DNA from: Nocardioides bruguierae
GTDB taxonomy: Bacteria > Actinomycetota > Actinomycetes > Propionibacteriales > Nocardioidaceae
Length of the DNA: 64,000 nucleotides
Direction of reading: 5' to 3'
NCBI RefSeq assembly: GCF_023656415.1
Contig: NZ_JAMOIL010000001.1
Coordinates: 62,001-126,000 of the forward strand
The stretch's first letter is position 1; every line of letters starts with the position of its first letter. Below the pieces are notes generated by a model. The model was not told where the DNA came from and made no database searches. It saw nothing but the letters and a program-made list of their open reading frames with translations. Shown piece after piece: positions 1 through 8,033 of the stretch. Both the position numbers and the translations under genes were made by a program.

Positions 1-699
1 CAGCATGCCGATGGCCAGCGCCCCCAGGTCGCCCTTGAGGCCGACGGCGTCGAACAGGGCGTACCCCGGGACCAGCGCGAGCACGACGCCGAAGAGCGGG
101 CGCAGCTCGGCGTGGCCCAGACGGTCCAGGACGCGACGCAGGACCAGGCTCCCGGGGAGGAGGAGCAGCACCAGCAGCGCCTCCGGCCCGGGCAACGACC
201 CGTGCGAGGCGGTGAGGAAGACCACGGCCGCCAGGTCCTGGAGGACCAGGATGCCGATGGCCGTGCGTCCGGCCAGCGAGCGCGAGCCGGACTGCTCCTC
301 GAGCACCTTCACGACGAAGACGGTGCTGGCGAAGGACAGCGAGAACCCGACGAGCAGCGCGGTGCGCCAGTCCGTGCCGCCGACGATCGCCCAGCCCGTG
401 AGGCCGAGCGCGCCGAGGACGAGGGCGACCAGCGCCGTCGTGAGCACCATGTGCAGGGCCCCGACCCCGAGCACCTCGCGCCGCACGAGGGTGCGGACGT
501 TGACCTTGAGGCCCACCGAGAACAGCAGCAGCGTCACGCCGAGGTCGGCGGCCAGCGAGACCACCGGCACCTCCGGCACGCCCAGCCCGTGCAGCACGAA
601 GCCGGCGGCGAGGAAGCCGAGCAGCGGTGGCAGACGCAGGGCCGTGGCCGTCAGGCCGCCCGCGAGCGCGGCCAGCAGGGTGATGCTCGTCGGGTCCAC
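1..699 (-). CDS. Kef-type cation:proton antiporter, C-terminus beyond window
   Basis: The protein reads off the left edge, so only its first 233 residues are visible. They form alternating hydrophobic helices typical of the CPA2 (KefB/Na+-H+ exchanger) fold: a start VDPTSITLLAALAGGL, a helix ending LLLFSVGLKVN, and the stretch GFSLSFASTVFVVKVLEE followed by GRTAIGILVLQDLAAVV, which matches the family's conserved FSLSST...F and QD-containing core helices. It should exchange H+ for K+ or Na+ across the membrane. The GTG start at 697-699 follows GGAGACGGACGGAG, a plausible ribosome site. It is divergent from a universal stress protein gene, so both may respond to stress. Any C-terminal TrkA-N regulatory domain lies outside the window. 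Confidence 0.85.
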   Translation of the reverse strand, partial: MDPTSITLLAALAGGLTATALRLPPLLGFLAAGFVLHGLGVPEVPVVSLAADLGVTLLLFSVGLKVNVRTLVRREVLGVGALHMVLTTALVALVLGALGLTGWAIVGGTDWRTALLVGFSLSFASTVFVVKVLEEQSGSRSLAGRTAIGILVLQDLAAVVFLTASHGSLPGPEALLVLLLLPGSLVLRRVLDRLGHAELRPLFGVVLALVPGYALFDAVGLKGDLGALAIGML

Positions 700-949
700 G
701 GTGCTGCTCCGTCCGTCTCCAAGGGCGTGGCGGGTGCTGGGCCGCATTCTGGCAGGCCGAGCGTCACCGTGGGGCCGGGACAGGGCCGGCGTGACACGCC
801 GCGCGACGTGCGGGTGGCCAAGGCCCCGAGACGGGTGGTGCGGAGTTCGGTAGCGTCGGCGCTGCCGGTGCAGGAGCCGGCGTCCGCGCTCGGGGTCGCC
901 CGGGCGCACGCGTCCCTGGCGGAGGCCGGGGCCGAGGCGGGAGGTCGAC

Positions 950-1351
950 ATGAGCACGGTCGTGGTGGGTTACGTCCCCAAGCCGGAGGGCGAGGCAGCG
1001 CTTCGCGCAGCGGTGTCGGAGGCGAAGCGCCGCGAGGTCACGCTGGTCGTCGTGGACTCCCACCGCGGTGGTCGAGACTTCGACAGCGATGCGGCGGACG
1101 ACGCCGAGGCCTCCCTGACCACGGTCAAGGCGCTGCTGGAGGAGTCCGGCGTCGACTACGAGATCCGCCAGCTGGTGCGTGGTTACGAGCCGTCCGAGGA
1201 CCTCCTCTCCATCGCGGAGGCCAACGACGCCGAGCTGCTGGTCATCGGGCTGCGTCGACGCTCGCCGGTCGGCAAGCTGATCCTCGGCAGCAACGCCCAG
1301 CGGGTGCTGCTGGACGCCCACTGCCCGGTCCTCGCGGTCAAGGGCAGCTGA
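950..1351 (+). CDS. Universal stress protein (UspA family)
   Basis: 133 residues, a single Usp domain of normal length. It begins with the beta strand STVVVGYVPKPEGEAAL and carries the ATP-binding signature near the C-terminus, LLVIGLRRRSPVGKLILGSN, fitting the G-x2-G-x9-G-(S/T) theme, before a final strand CPVLAVKGS. Such ATP-binding Usp proteins are cytoplasmic stress and dormancy factors whose partners are usually unknown. The ATG at 950 follows GCGGGAGG. The gene is divergent from the Kef-type antiporter; Usp genes are often found next to cation transporters, so a shared stress response is an inference. Confidence 0.88.
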   Translation: MSTVVVGYVPKPEGEAALRAAVSEAKRREVTLVVVDSHRGGRDFDSDAADDAEASLTTVKALLEESGVDYEIRQLVRGYEPSEDLLSIAEANDAELLVIGLRRRSPVGKLILGSNAQRVLLDAHCPVLAVKGS

Positions 1352-1678
1352 GCACCGCCACCTTCCCGGCCCCGTGGTGCGCCACCGGACCTGAAGCGGA
1401 ACACGTGTCATCCGAGACGTCCTGCGTGACGCCTGTGGGCGGAGTCATGCCTGCTGAGCAAGTCACGTCCAGACCGCGCGCCCCGGAGCAAGCGTTCTCT
1501 CACAGGATTCCTGTGAATCCTCGACGAGGCGGGACTTCGGACCCCTAGGGTCGGCTGCGGCCGGTACCCCTGGCGCTCTGCGCCCCCGGTCCACCCACCG
1601 CCGTCTCGCCGCCCTGGATACTGTCCCGTCCGGGCGGCGTGACGGCGGCCCCAGCGCGCGCAGCCCGACCGGCGCGTC
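1352..1678. other. Convergent intergenic region with hairpins
   Basis: 327 bases without a convincing gene between a rightward and a leftward gene. It holds two overlapping palindromes at 1501-1520 (CACAGG-ATT-CCTGTG and GGATTC-CTGT-GAATCC), a CCCCTAGGG motif at about 1541-1550, and a hairpin GCCGCCC (1608-1614) with GGGCGGC (1632-1638) that could end transcription from either side. No T-run follows, as is usual in actinomycetes. Long open frames here lack start signals and a family resemblance. Confidence 0.4.
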
Positions 1679-2515
1679 TCAGTCCTCGCGCCGGCGCCGC
1701 TCGAGCAGCACCGTGTCGCGCCAGACCCCGTCCAGGGTGGCGATCCGCGAGCGCACGGCGAGGGTCTCGTAGCCGGCGGCGTGGTGCAGCGCGATGCTGG
1801 CCCGGTTCTCGGGGAAGATGGAGGTCTGCAGCGTCCACAGCCCGCCGGCGTCGGCCTCGGTGACCTGGCGGTGCACCAGTGCCTTGCCCACGCCCCGGCC
1901 GCGGGCCTCCTCGGCCACGTAGACGGACGTCTCGCCGACCCCGGCGTAGCAGGCCCGGGCCGAGACGGGGGAGACCGCTGTCCAGCCGACCAGGCGACGC
2001 TCGCCGTCCACGTCCGCCTCCGCCACCCACCGGTGCCCGTCGGTCCACTTGTGCCGCAGCGCGTCGACCTCGGGCACCTCGGTCTCGAAGGTGGCGTTGC
2101 GTGTGGCGATGCCCTGCGCGTAGATCTCCCGGACACGGGGGAGGTCCGCGTCGGTCATGGACCGGGTGCTCACGTCGACCGGCAGGTCGGCCGGGCAGCA
2201 GGGACGGGTGGTGAGGGCGCCCATCACCACGTCGGCGGCGTGCGGCAGACCGGTGCAGCAGGTCTCGTTCACGGCCACCACCGTGGAGGTGCCGACCTTC
2301 TTCAGGCTCACGAAGCCGACCTCGGCGAGACGCTTGACGTGGTGGGACACCGTCGGCTGGCTGATGCCGAGCTGGGTCGCGAGGTCGCCCACGCGGGTCG
2401 CGCCGGTGGACGCCGAGGCGACCGCGTGCAGCAGCCGCACCCGCGTCGGGTCAGCGAGCACGGCGAACCAGGAGGCGTAGGTCTCGGCCGCGGCGGGCTC
2501 CAGCGTCTCGCTCAT
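1679..2515 (-). CDS. ArsR repressor fused to ArsN1-like acetyltransferase
   Basis: 278 residues with two domains. Residues 1-107 are an ArsR/SmtB winged helix: LADPTRVRLL opens the DNA-binding fold, ISQPTVSHHVKRLAEVG is the recognition helix, and Cys86-Cys87 and Cys106-Cys107 supply vicinal thiols as in C-terminal-Cys arsenic sensors. Residues 115-278 are a GNAT acetyltransferase with the acetyl-CoA loop EEARGRGVGKALV and IFPENRASIALHHAAGYE, most like phosphinothricin/arsinothricin N-acetyltransferases (ArsN1). The protein would repress in the absence of trivalent arsenic and acetylate an amino-acid-like organoarsenical or glutamine-synthetase inhibitor. The ATG at 2513-2515 faces the flavoprotein gene across a palindrome-rich region. 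Known: ArsR-ArsN fusions occur in actinobacteria. Inferred: the substrate, which could be phosphinothricin-like rather than arsenical. Confidence 0.8.
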   Translation of the reverse strand: MSETLEPAAAETYASWFAVLADPTRVRLLHAVASASTGATRVGDLATQLGISQPTVSHHVKRLAEVGFVSLKKVGTSTVVAVNETCCTGLPHAADVVMGALTTRPCCPADLPVDVSTRSMTDADLPRVREIYAQGIATRNATFETEVPEVDALRHKWTDGHRWVAEADVDGERRLVGWTAVSPVSARACYAGVGETSVYVAEEARGRGVGKALVHRQVTEADAGGLWTLQTSIFPENRASIALHHAAGYETLAVRSRIATLDGVWRDTVLLERRRRED

Positions 2516-2534
2516 GGCGGCACGGTACGGCAGT

Positions 2535-2617
2535 CATCGATCACTGTCGATCATTGACGAATATCGATGGAACTGCCACGGTGAGCGCATTCATCGATCC
2601 GCATCGATCAATGATCG
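2535..2617. promoter_or_regulatory. Clustered ArsR-type operators in divergent promoter
   Basis: The 128-bp gap between the divergent start codons contains CATCGATCA twice (2535-2543 and 2602-2610), plus ATCGAT-containing palindromes near 2563-2568 and 2592-2597. CGATCATTGA (2548-2557) pairs exactly with TCAATGATCG (2608-2617) as a long-range inverted repeat. Such repeated half-sites are expected for dimeric ArsR repressors, so autoregulation plus control of the flavoprotein is likely. Confidence 0.65.
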
Positions 2618-2643
2618 TTCGAGTCCCGGCTCAGGAGGACATC

Positions 2644-3993
2644 GTGATCCCCACGCACCAGCTCCCGCTCGTCGTCGTCGGCGCAGGCCCCATCGGTCTG
2701 GCCGCGGCGGCCCACGCCGTCGAGCGCGGCCTGCCCACCGTCGTCCTGGAGCAGGGGGAGGTGGGTGGCGCGGTGCTCGGCTGGGGCCACGTGCGGCTGT
2801 TCTCACCCTGGTCGGAGCTGGTCGACCCGGCGGCCCGCCGCCTGCTCGAGGCCGCGGGCTGGACGGCCCCGGACCCCGACGCCGTGCCCGACGGACGCAC
2901 CTGGGTGCGGGAGTTCCTCGCGCCGCTCGCCCGCGCGCTGGTGGACGCCGGCGTCGACCTGCGCACGGGAGCCCGGGTGGAGGGCGTCGCCCGCGAGGGG
3001 CGGGACCTGCTGGTCGCCGGTGGTCGGGAGGACGTCCCGTTCGCCGTGCACGTCGTCACCGTGGCCGGGCACGAGGAGACGCTGCGCGCCGCCGCGGTCG
3101 TGGACTGCTCCGGCACCGCTGGTCGTCCCAACCCGCTGGGCGCCGACGGCTGGCCCGTGCCCGGCGAGCGGGCGCACGCGGACGCCGTCATCTACGCCGT
3201 GCCCGACGTCGAGGACCCGGCCGTCATCGCCAGGCTGGCGGGCACGCACGTCGTGGTCGCAGGTGCCGGCGCCTCGGCCCAGAACGCCCTCGTCGCCCTC
3301 GGCCGTCTGGCCACGACCCACCCCGGCACCCGGGTCACCTGGCTGCTGCGCCGCGGCGACACCTCGCGGGCCTTCGGTGGCGGGGAGGCGGACGAGCTGG
3401 AGAACCGCGGACGCCTCGGCGAGGCTGCGCGGTCGGCGGCCGGGTCCGAGGTCGTCACCACCGTCACCGGGTTCCGCACCGCCGCCCTCGAGCAGGCCGA
3501 CGACGGTCGGCTGAGCCTGGTCTCCGTCGACGGCACCCGCGTCGGCGACGTCGACCACGTCGTGGCCGTGACCGGATTCCGGCCCGACCACTCCTGGCTG
3601 GAGCAGGTGCACCTCGACCTCGACCCCGAGCTCGGCTGCCCGCGCGGGCTGGCCGTGGAGATCCACCCCGCCCACCACTCCTGCGGCACCGTGGCACCGC
3701 ACGGCGCGGCGCTGCTGCGCCAGCCCGAGGGTGCGCTGTACCTGGCCGGGATGAAGTCCTACGGCCGCGCGCCCAGCTTCCTCGCGCTGACCGGCTTCGA
3801 GCAGGTCCGCTCCATCGTCGCCGAGGTCGCGGGCGACCACGAGGCTGCCGCGGCCGTCGAGCTCGTGCTGCCCGAGACCGGCGTGTGCGGCGCGGCTCCC
3901 GCGTTCGACGGTGCGCCCGCCGCGTCCTGCTGCGGGCCGTCGGTGCCGGCGGGGACGCCCGACCTGGTGCAGCTGGGGGCTACGCGGGGCTGA
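2644..3993 (+). CDS. FAD/NAD(P)-dependent monooxygenase-like flavoprotein, arsenic context
   Basis: 449 residues when started at GTG 2644, preceded five bases upstream by a perfect AGGAGG (2633-2638); upstream in-frame ATGs at 2554 and 2611 lie inside the operator region and lack such a site. The N-terminus has a Rossmann FAD motif, VVVGAGPIGLAAAAHAVERG, and a second dinucleotide motif VVVAGAGASAQNALVALGRL in the middle, the layout of flavin-containing monooxygenases and thioredoxin-reductase-like enzymes. GMKSYGRAPSFLALTGFEQVR near the end is typical of the subgroup placed beside ArsR genes. The tail carries a Cys-Cys pair (AASCCGPS). The likely job is redox chemistry on an arsenical, ArsO-like; this rests on gene context. 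It overlaps the next, convergent gene by 14 bp. Confidence 0.6.
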   Translation: MIPTHQLPLVVVGAGPIGLAAAAHAVERGLPTVVLEQGEVGGAVLGWGHVRLFSPWSELVDPAARRLLEAAGWTAPDPDAVPDGRTWVREFLAPLARALVDAGVDLRTGARVEGVAREGRDLLVAGGREDVPFAVHVVTVAGHEETLRAAAVVDCSGTAGRPNPLGADGWPVPGERAHADAVIYAVPDVEDPAVIARLAGTHVVVAGAGASAQNALVALGRLATTHPGTRVTWLLRRGDTSRAFGGGEADELENRGRLGEAARSAAGSEVVTTVTGFRTAALEQADDGRLSLVSVDGTRVGDVDHVVAVTGFRPDHSWLEQVHLDLDPELGCPRGLAVEIHPAHHSCGTVAPHGAALLRQPEGALYLAGMKSYGRAPSFLALTGFEQVRSIVAEVAGDHEAAAAVELVLPETGVCGAAPAFDGAPAASCCGPSVPAGTPDLVQLGATRG

Positions 3994-5227
3994 CCTGCCG
4001 CGCGTCCTCGGCAGTGTCGTCGGGTCCCTCGTCGCCGTCGGCCGCGTCGGTGTGCACGGGCTCCCCGGCGGCGAGCCTCGCCTGCTCGACGAGGTAGCGC
4101 GAGAGCACGCCGAGGACGGCGGCGGTCGGGACGGCGAGGAAGGCCCCGGCGACGCCGAACAGGCTGCTGCCCAGCGTCACCGAGAGGAGGACGACGCCCG
4201 CGTGCAGCCGCAGGCTCCGCCCCTGGAGCCAGGGGGAGAGCAGGTTGCCCTCGACGTTCTGGACGAGCACGACGAGCCCGATCACGAGCAGTGCGGTGAT
4301 CGGCCCCTGGTCGACGAGCGCCACCAGGACGGCCACGGCTCCGGCCGCCACCGCACCGACCACGGGCACGAACGCCGCCAGGAACGTGAGCAGTGCCAGC
4401 GGCAGGACCAACGGGACCCCCAGCAGCACCAGGCCGATCGCGATGAAGACCGCGTCGAGGAAGCCGACGACGGCCTGGGCGCGGATGAACCCGCCGAGGG
4501 TGTCCCACGAGCGGCCGAGCACCTCGGTGACGTGGGGGCCGGTGCGCGGGCCCAGGAGACCGCCGAGCCAGGGCAGGAACCGCTCGCCGTCCTTGACGAA
4601 GAGGAACGCCAGCACCAACGTCAGCAGCCCGGTGACCAGGCCCGAGGTCACTGCGTTGACGCCGGTGAGGACGCCGGTGGCGATGCTGCCGGAGCTGGAC
4701 CGGACGCGCGACACCATCTCGTCGACGGCGGAGTCGATGTCGGACTGGTCGATGCCGATACCGGCGTTGACCGCGACCTCCTGCAGCTGGCGCAGGCCCC
4801 CGGTGATGCTGCTGCCCAGCTCGCTGCCCTGCGAGACGACCGAGGGGAGCACGGCCGCCACCACACCACCGAGCGCACCCAGCCCCACCACGAGCACGGT
4901 CGCCGCGGCGAGGGCCGAGGGGAAGTGGAGCCGCTGCTGGAGGAACCGGGCCGGAGGCGCCAGCACGGTGGCGACGATCAGGCCGAGCAGGATGGGGAAG
5001 ACCGCCGGCCACAGGAGACCGACGACCCACAGCGTGGCGGCGACGCCGAGGCCGATGATCAGCCAGCGCAGGGTCCACGACGACGCCCACCGGATGCCGT
5101 GGCCGATGGCCGCCTCGTAGGTCGGGCGACCGTCGGCCACGGCATCAGCGGAGGGATCAGGGGAGGGATCAGCGGACGGCCGCTCGGGGGTGTGCTCGGG
5201 GGTCTGCTCGGGGGTTGGCTCGGGCAA
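3980..5227 (-). CDS. AI-2E family transporter (PerM-type membrane protein)
   Basis: 415 residues with about eight membrane segments. A cytosolic Pro/Asp-rich N-terminus contains short repeats (TPEQTPEHTPE, DPSPDPSAD), followed by WASSWTLRWLIIGLGVAATLW. The family core GGLLGPRTGPHVTEVLGRSWDTLGG leads into LIALVDQGPI-type helices and the typical LLGNVEGNLLSPWLQGR-like segment (VQNVEGNLLSPWLQGR). Family members export small molecules or act as Na+/H+ antiporters; the substrate here is unknown. The first codon is TTG at 5227, supported by AGGAG seven bases upstream; GTG 5140 is an alternative that would remove the Pro-rich leader. Confidence 0.85.
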   Translation of the reverse strand: MPEPTPEQTPEHTPERPSADPSPDPSADAVADGRPTYEAAIGHGIRWASSWTLRWLIIGLGVAATLWVVGLLWPAVFPILLGLIVATVLAPPARFLQQRLHFPSALAAATVLVVGLGALGGVVAAVLPSVVSQGSELGSSITGGLRQLQEVAVNAGIGIDQSDIDSAVDEMVSRVRSSSGSIATGVLTGVNAVTSGLVTGLLTLVLAFLFVKDGERFLPWLGGLLGPRTGPHVTEVLGRSWDTLGGFIRAQAVVGFLDAVFIAIGLVLLGVPLVLPLALLTFLAAFVPVVGAVAAGAVAVLVALVDQGPITALLVIGLVVLVQNVEGNLLSPWLQGRSLRLHAGVVLLSVTLGSSLFGVAGAFLAVPTAAVLGVLSRYLVEQARLAAGEPVHTDAADGDEGPDDTAEDARQVSPA

Positions 5228-5341
5228 CGCGGGGCTCCTGGTGCGGCGGGGAGTCCCGGTCCCGGGACGCGCGTCAACCTAGTGACCGGGACCGGGGGTG
5301 TGCACCGCCCGAGCGGACGAGGCGGCTCGGCAGTACCGGAC

Positions 5342-5380
5342 GTACCCGCGCGGGTACCGACGGTATGTGGGGTCTACATT
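5342..5380 (+). promoter_or_regulatory. Palindromic operator and -10 before the acyl-CoA synthetase gene
   Basis: A perfect 16-bp palindrome GTACCCGCGCGGGTAC (5342-5357) sits 17 bp upstream of a -10-like TACATT (5375-5380) in the gap between divergent genes. Its position at the expected -35 region suggests a repressor or activator site. The binding protein is not evident nearby. Confidence 0.45.
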
Positions 5381-5432
5381 CGCTGCGCGCTCGTGGGGAA
5401 GCCCGTCGCGGGCGAGGAGGAGGACCCACCGC

Positions 5433-7145
5433 ATGACCGACGCCACCACCGCCTTCCGTGCGGCGCGAGACCTGCTGCTCGACCTGCGCGAGGACCACAC
5501 GACCGCGCTCGAGCGGTTCACGTTCCCGGACGTGGGGGAGCGCTGGTGCTGGGCCATCGACTGGTTCGACGCCACGGCCCGAGGCAACGACACCGAGGCA
5601 CTCGTGGTGCTGCACGAGGACGGCTCGCGTGAGGCGCTCACCTACGACGCGCTGGCGCAGGCCTCCGACCGGACCGCCCGCTGGCTCGCCGGCCACGGGA
5701 TCGGCCGCGGTGACGCGGTGATGATCATGCTCGGCAACCAGGTGGAGCTGTGGACCACGATGCTCGGCGCCATGAAGCTGGGCGCCGTCGTGGTGCCGAC
5801 GGCGATGGCGGCGGGGTCGGCGGAGCTGTCCGACCGGCTCGACCGGGCCGGGGTGCGTGCCGTGGTGACCACCCCGGAGGACGCGGAGAAGGTCGACGTG
5901 CTGCCGGAGGCGGCCTCCCTGCTGCGCGTCGTGGCCGGGCAGCGTGACGGCTGGCTGTCGCTGTCCGACGCGGACGCCTGCGAGGCCGGTGCGCTCGAGC
6001 ACCCCGGCACCGCCCCGTCCGACCCCCTGCTCCTCTACTTCACCTCGGGCACGACCTTGCGGCCGAAGCTGGTGCAGCACACCCAGGTCAGCTACCCGGT
6101 CGGGCACCTGACCACCATGTTCTGGCTCGGCCTGCTGCCGGGCGACCGGCACCTCAACATCTCCTCGCCCGGGTGGGCCAAGCACGCGTGGTCGTCCTTC
6201 TTCGCGCCGTTCAACGCCGGCGCCACCGCCGTGGTGCTCGCCTACGCGCGCTTCGACGCCTCCCGCCTCGTCGCCCGCCTCGAGGAGGAGCGGGTGACGA
6301 CGCTGTGCGCCCCGCCCACGGTGTGGCGGATGCTCATCCACGCCGACCTCGGCGCCAAGCCCGCTGCCCTGCGTGAGGTCGTGGGCGCCGGCGAGCCGCT
6401 CAACCCCGAGGTGATCGGGCAGGTCGAGCGCATGTGGGGCGTGGCCGTGCGCGACGGCTACGGCCAGACCGAGACCACCGCCCAGATCGCCAACACCCCC
6501 GGCTCGGTGCTCAAGCCGGGCTCGATGGGCCGTCCGCTGCCCGGCGTGCCCGTGGTGCTGGTCGACGAGCGCACCGGTGCACTCGTGGAGGGCGTCGGCG
6601 AGGGCGAGCTGTGCCTGGACCTCTCAGCCTCGCCCCTGCCGCTGATGACGGGCTACCAGGGTGACGCCGAGCGGCAGGCCGAGGCCACGGCCGGCGGCTG
6701 GTACCACACCGGCGACGTGGCGACCCGCGACGAGGACGGCTACCTCACCTACGTCGGGCGCACGGACGACGTGTTCAAGGCCTCCGACTACAAGATCAGC
6801 CCCTTCGAGCTGGAGAGCGTGCTCATCGAGCACCCGGCGGTCTCCGAGGCGGCGGTCGTGCCGGCGCCGGACCCGCTGCGCCTGGCCGTCCCGAAGGCCT
6901 ACGTGGCGCTGGCCCCCGGCTACGAGCCGACCGCCGAGACCGCGCGCGACGTGCTCCGGCACGCGCGCGAGAAGCTCGCGCCCTACCTGCGGGTGCGGCG
7001 GCTGGAGTTCTTCGACCTGCCCAAGACCATCTCCGGCAAGATCCGCCGGGTCGAGCTGCGCGGACGGGAGGAGCAGCTGGCGGAGGCCTCCATCAGCACC
7101 GAGTTCCGCGACTCCGACTTCCCGGAGCTGCGCGGGTCCCGCTGA
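5433..7145 (+). CDS. Acyl-CoA synthetase (AMP-forming, medium-chain/acetyl-type)
   Basis: 570 residues from ATG 5433, which follows GAGGAGGAGG; the frame stays open upstream but without a better start. It has the adenylate-forming fold: P-loop LLYFTSGTTLRPKLV (the usual Gly after SGTT is Leu), the A5-like motif DGYGQTETT, GWYHTGDVATRDEDGYLTYVGR with the adenosine-binding Asp, the hinge region DDVFKASDYKISPFELE and the catalytic-lysine motif KTISGKIRR at the C-terminus. It should convert a carboxylic acid, ATP and CoA to acyl-CoA, AMP and PPi in the cytoplasm. SSPGWAKHAWSSFFAPFNAGA resembles ACSM/MACS-type enzymes. A palindromic operator precedes it; the SDR gene downstream may be co-functional. 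Confidence 0.88.
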   Translation: MTDATTAFRAARDLLLDLREDHTTALERFTFPDVGERWCWAIDWFDATARGNDTEALVVLHEDGSREALTYDALAQASDRTARWLAGHGIGRGDAVMIMLGNQVELWTTMLGAMKLGAVVVPTAMAAGSAELSDRLDRAGVRAVVTTPEDAEKVDVLPEAASLLRVVAGQRDGWLSLSDADACEAGALEHPGTAPSDPLLLYFTSGTTLRPKLVQHTQVSYPVGHLTTMFWLGLLPGDRHLNISSPGWAKHAWSSFFAPFNAGATAVVLAYARFDASRLVARLEEERVTTLCAPPTVWRMLIHADLGAKPAALREVVGAGEPLNPEVIGQVERMWGVAVRDGYGQTETTAQIANTPGSVLKPGSMGRPLPGVPVVLVDERTGALVEGVGEGELCLDLSASPLPLMTGYQGDAERQAEATAGGWYHTGDVATRDEDGYLTYVGRTDDVFKASDYKISPFELESVLIEHPAVSEAAVVPAPDPLRLAVPKAYVALAPGYEPTAETARDVLRHAREKLAPYLRVRRLEFFDLPKTISGKIRRVELRGREEQLAEASISTEFRDSDFPELRGSR

Positions 7146-7274
7146 GGGCCGCTGTCGCCCAGGGCTCAGCCCAGGAGCGCCCCGGGTGGTCTCACGGAGG
7201 GCGTGGGGGCGAGTCGGGGGCCGCGCGTGCCGGGGGTGGAGCGGGGGCCCGGCCTGTCTCCTAGGGTCGCTGCC

Positions 7275-7943
7275 GTGAGACGACGGGTGCTGGTGACGGA
7301 CGCGAACGACTTCCTGGGGCCGGGGGTGGTCGAGCGGTTCCGGGCCGAGGGCGAGGAGGTCGTCACTCGTGCGGCGCCCTTCACCTCGCGCGCCGAGGTG
7401 GCCGCGTTCGTGGCCGAGCACGGGCCGTTCGACGTCCTCGTGGCCAACCTCGAGGTGCCGATCACCGTCGCGCCCGTGGAGGAGCACGACGACGCGACCC
7501 TCGTCGGGGTCTTCGACCGGCTGGTGCACCCGCTGTTCTGGCTCCTCGCCGCGTGCCTGCCCGACATGCGCGCCCAGGGGGACGGGGTGGTGGTGGTCCC
7601 GACCTCGGCCGTGGTCCTGCGCTCCAGCGGGCACCCCGTGGCCGCGTACGAGGCGGCCCGCTCGGCCCAGGCCTCGGTCGTCCGCAGCGCCGCCAAGGAG
7701 GCGGCCGGGTCGGGCGTCCGGGTCAACGGCGTGGCCCCCAACTTCATCGAGAACCCGTCCTACTTCCCGCCCGAGACGGTCGAGGACCCCTCCTTCCGGG
7801 CAGCGGTGCGCGCCGAGGTTCCTGCCCAGCGCCTCGGCAGCGCCGCCGAGGCCGCCGCGGTCGTGTGGTGGCTGGCGTCGTCGGAGTCGTCCTACGTGCA
7901 CGGCGTGATCGTCCCCACGGACGGGGGCTGGCGGCTGGCCTGA
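7275..7943 (+). CDS. SDR-fold protein with halohydrin-dehalogenase-like motifs
   Basis: 222 residues from GTG 7275, which lies 7 nt after TAGGGT (7262-7267), so the mRNA is probably leaderless. It has the short-chain dehydrogenase fold but lacks the TGxxxGxG cofactor loop; the N-terminus reads VLVTDANDFLGPG instead, matching the T-x4-(F/Y)-x-G motif known from halohydrin dehalogenases. The catalytic Tyr sits in AAYEAARSA, so the SDR lysine is Arg, as in the Ser-Tyr-Arg triad of dehalogenases. APNFIENPSYFPPE and AQRLGSAAE also resemble their halide-site loops. One deviation: the nearest Ser is 14, not 13, residues before the Tyr. It may open or form epoxides with nucleophiles; an ordinary catalytically altered SDR is the alternative. 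Confidence 0.7.
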   Translation: MRRRVLVTDANDFLGPGVVERFRAEGEEVVTRAAPFTSRAEVAAFVAEHGPFDVLVANLEVPITVAPVEEHDDATLVGVFDRLVHPLFWLLAACLPDMRAQGDGVVVVPTSAVVLRSSGHPVAAYEAARSAQASVVRSAAKEAAGSGVRVNGVAPNFIENPSYFPPETVEDPSFRAAVRAEVPAQRLGSAAEAAAVVWWLASSESSYVHGVIVPTDGGWRLA

Positions 7944-8033
7944 CGAGTCCCGGCACGGTGCGGTCGTGGCACGGCCGCTGGGCGGCTCTGCAAACACGTT
8001 GTCCCTGCTGTGCTCGACTGAGACAGTCGCGCC

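Noticed and set aside
4648..4878. Additional small frames inside the AI-2E gene
   Set aside because: Ser/Arg/Pro-rich antisense or shifted frames, explained by the real gene.
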